NCBI GenBank assembly: GCA_902803695.1
Contig: CADCQX010000066.1
Span: 1-6,174 of the forward strand
Direction: 5' to 3'
Length of the DNA: 6,174 nt
Origin: Oscillospiraceae bacterium
Lineage (GTDB): Bacteria > Bacillota > Clostridia > Saccharofermentanales > Saccharofermentanaceae
Part shown: positions 5,633-6,174 of the stretch, in pieces
Layout: each line of letters starts with the position of its first letter
Numbering within the stretch: position 1 is the stretch's first letter
Program-made: the position numbers and the translations under genes
Notes under the pieces: model-generated
The model's input: the letters and a program-made list of their open reading frames with translations, nothing else
Told to the model about the DNA's origin: nothing
Databases searched by the model: none

Positions 5633-6154
5633 TTAATTCTTTTTAGGGACAAGGTACATAACCATATTACGTCCCTCGATCTTTGGCTGTTTATCAACCT
5701 GACCGAACTCGGCGATTCCCTCAGCAAACTTCTCCATTACTGCGAAACCCTGCTGCTGGTATGCCATCTCACGACCTCTGAATCGGATGTTGATCTTAAC
5801 ACGATCGCCGTTCTTCAAGAACTTGATAACGGCCTTCTGCTTAACCTCGATATCATGAACATCTGTTGTAAGCTTGATTCCGATCTCTTTGAGCTCAGTC
5901 TCTTTTTGCTTTTTCTTGGCTTCTTTCTCTCGCTTCCCCTGCTCGAAAAGATACTTGCCGTAATCCATTACTCTGCAAACCGGGTTGTCAGGATTAGGTG
6001 ATATGCAAACCAGATCAAGGCCTGCTTCATCAGCTGCTGCCAATGCCTTCTCAATCGGCACGACTCCGACCATCTCTCCTTCACTAGTGATAAGACGAAC
6101 ATTGCTGAATTTGATCTCTTCGTTGATCATTTGATTTGATGTTGGTTTAGCGAT
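5633..6154 (-). CDS. infC: Translation initiation factor IF-3, probable ATC start
   Basis: IF3 binds the 30S subunit, prevents premature 50S joining and checks start codons and initiator tRNA. The protein shows the IF3 N-domain ('INEEIKFSNVRLITSEGEMVGV'), the linker region with 'VCRVMDYGKYLFEQGKREKEAKKKQK' and the C-domain ('EIGIKLTTDVHDIEVKQKAVIKFLKNGDRVKI', 'RFRGREM', ending 'MVMYLVPKKN'). From the ATG at 6130 it would be 165 residues, but that ATG is 33 bases from the only strong ribosome binding site. ATC at 6154 sits nine bases after AGGAGG and gives a 173-residue protein beginning M-A-K-P-T-S-N-Q; ATT at 6160 is also in frame but only three bases away. Non-AUG starts are a known autoregulatory feature of infC. 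The stop codon and the C-terminus are intact. Confidence 0.95.
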   Translation of the reverse strand: MAKPTSNQMINEEIKFSNVRLITSEGEMVGVVPIEKALAAADEAGLDLVCISPNPDNPVCRVMDYGKYLFEQGKREKEAKKKQKETELKEIGIKLTTDVHDIEVKQKAVIKFLKNGDRVKINIRFRGREMAYQQQGFAVMEKFAEGIAEFGQVDKQPKIEGRNMVMYLVPKKN

Positions 6155-6161
6155 ACGAATA

Positions 6162-6170
6162 CACCTCCTT
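6162..6170 (-). promoter_or_regulatory. Ribosome binding site that decides the infC start
   Basis: Minus-strand AAGGAGGTG is a nine-base match to the 3' end of 16S rRNA. It is 9 bases from ATC (6154), 3 bases from ATT (6160) and 33 bases from ATG (6130), so it points to a non-AUG start for IF3 rather than to the first ATG. Confidence 0.85.
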
Positions 6171-6174
6171 AAAC

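Noticed and set aside
5618..6001. Plus-strand leucine-rich open frame opposite infC
   Set aside because: Its hydrophobic look comes from the complement of lysine/glutamate-rich IF3 codons; infC is certain on the other strand.

Overview
The window comes from a low-to-mid-GC Gram-positive bacterium, most likely a gut- or rumen-type member of the Clostridia. Three things point there: AGGAGG-type ribosome binding sites in front of most genes, the gene order infC-rpmI-rplT followed by a SpoU-type RNA methylase and a potassium-uptake cluster, and a surface protein carrying the 'YGAAAQ.YFG' motif I associate with clostridial secreted proteins. This assignment is inference; there is no rRNA or other taxonomic marker here. 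Every supported gene lies on the minus strand, so the window reads biologically from right to left.

Right end (6174 to about 4947): the translation operon infC (IF3) - rpmI (L35) - rplT (L20), closed by a strong intrinsic terminator. infC has a perfect ribosome binding site placed for a non-AUG start (ATC or ATT), upstream of the ATG that a gene caller would choose.

Middle (about 4916 to 2285): a self-contained accessory unit. It has its own extended -10 promoter with an overlapping inverted repeat, a 784-residue secreted beta-helix protein with a duplicated C-terminal module, an unrecognised 40-residue acidic peptide whose ribosome binding site overlaps the stop codon of the big gene, and its own terminator. 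The unit sits between rplT and the RNA methylase, genes that I recall lying next to each other in many Clostridia.

Left end (2274 to 1): a tightly packed run of a TrmH/SpoU-family RNA 2'-O-methyltransferase, two consecutive single-RCK potassium-channel regulatory subunits (the first with a degenerate nucleotide-binding loop, the second canonical), and the first 57 codons of a TrkH/KtrB-type potassium transporter that runs off the window. Gaps of 1, 15 and 3 bases imply co-transcription. The two RCK proteins would form the cytoplasmic nucleotide-sensing ring that gates the membrane subunit.

No mobile element, CRISPR array, tRNA or rRNA was seen. The most interesting items are the bicistronic surface-protein/small-peptide unit, the degenerate RCK paralogue, and the non-AUG start of infC.
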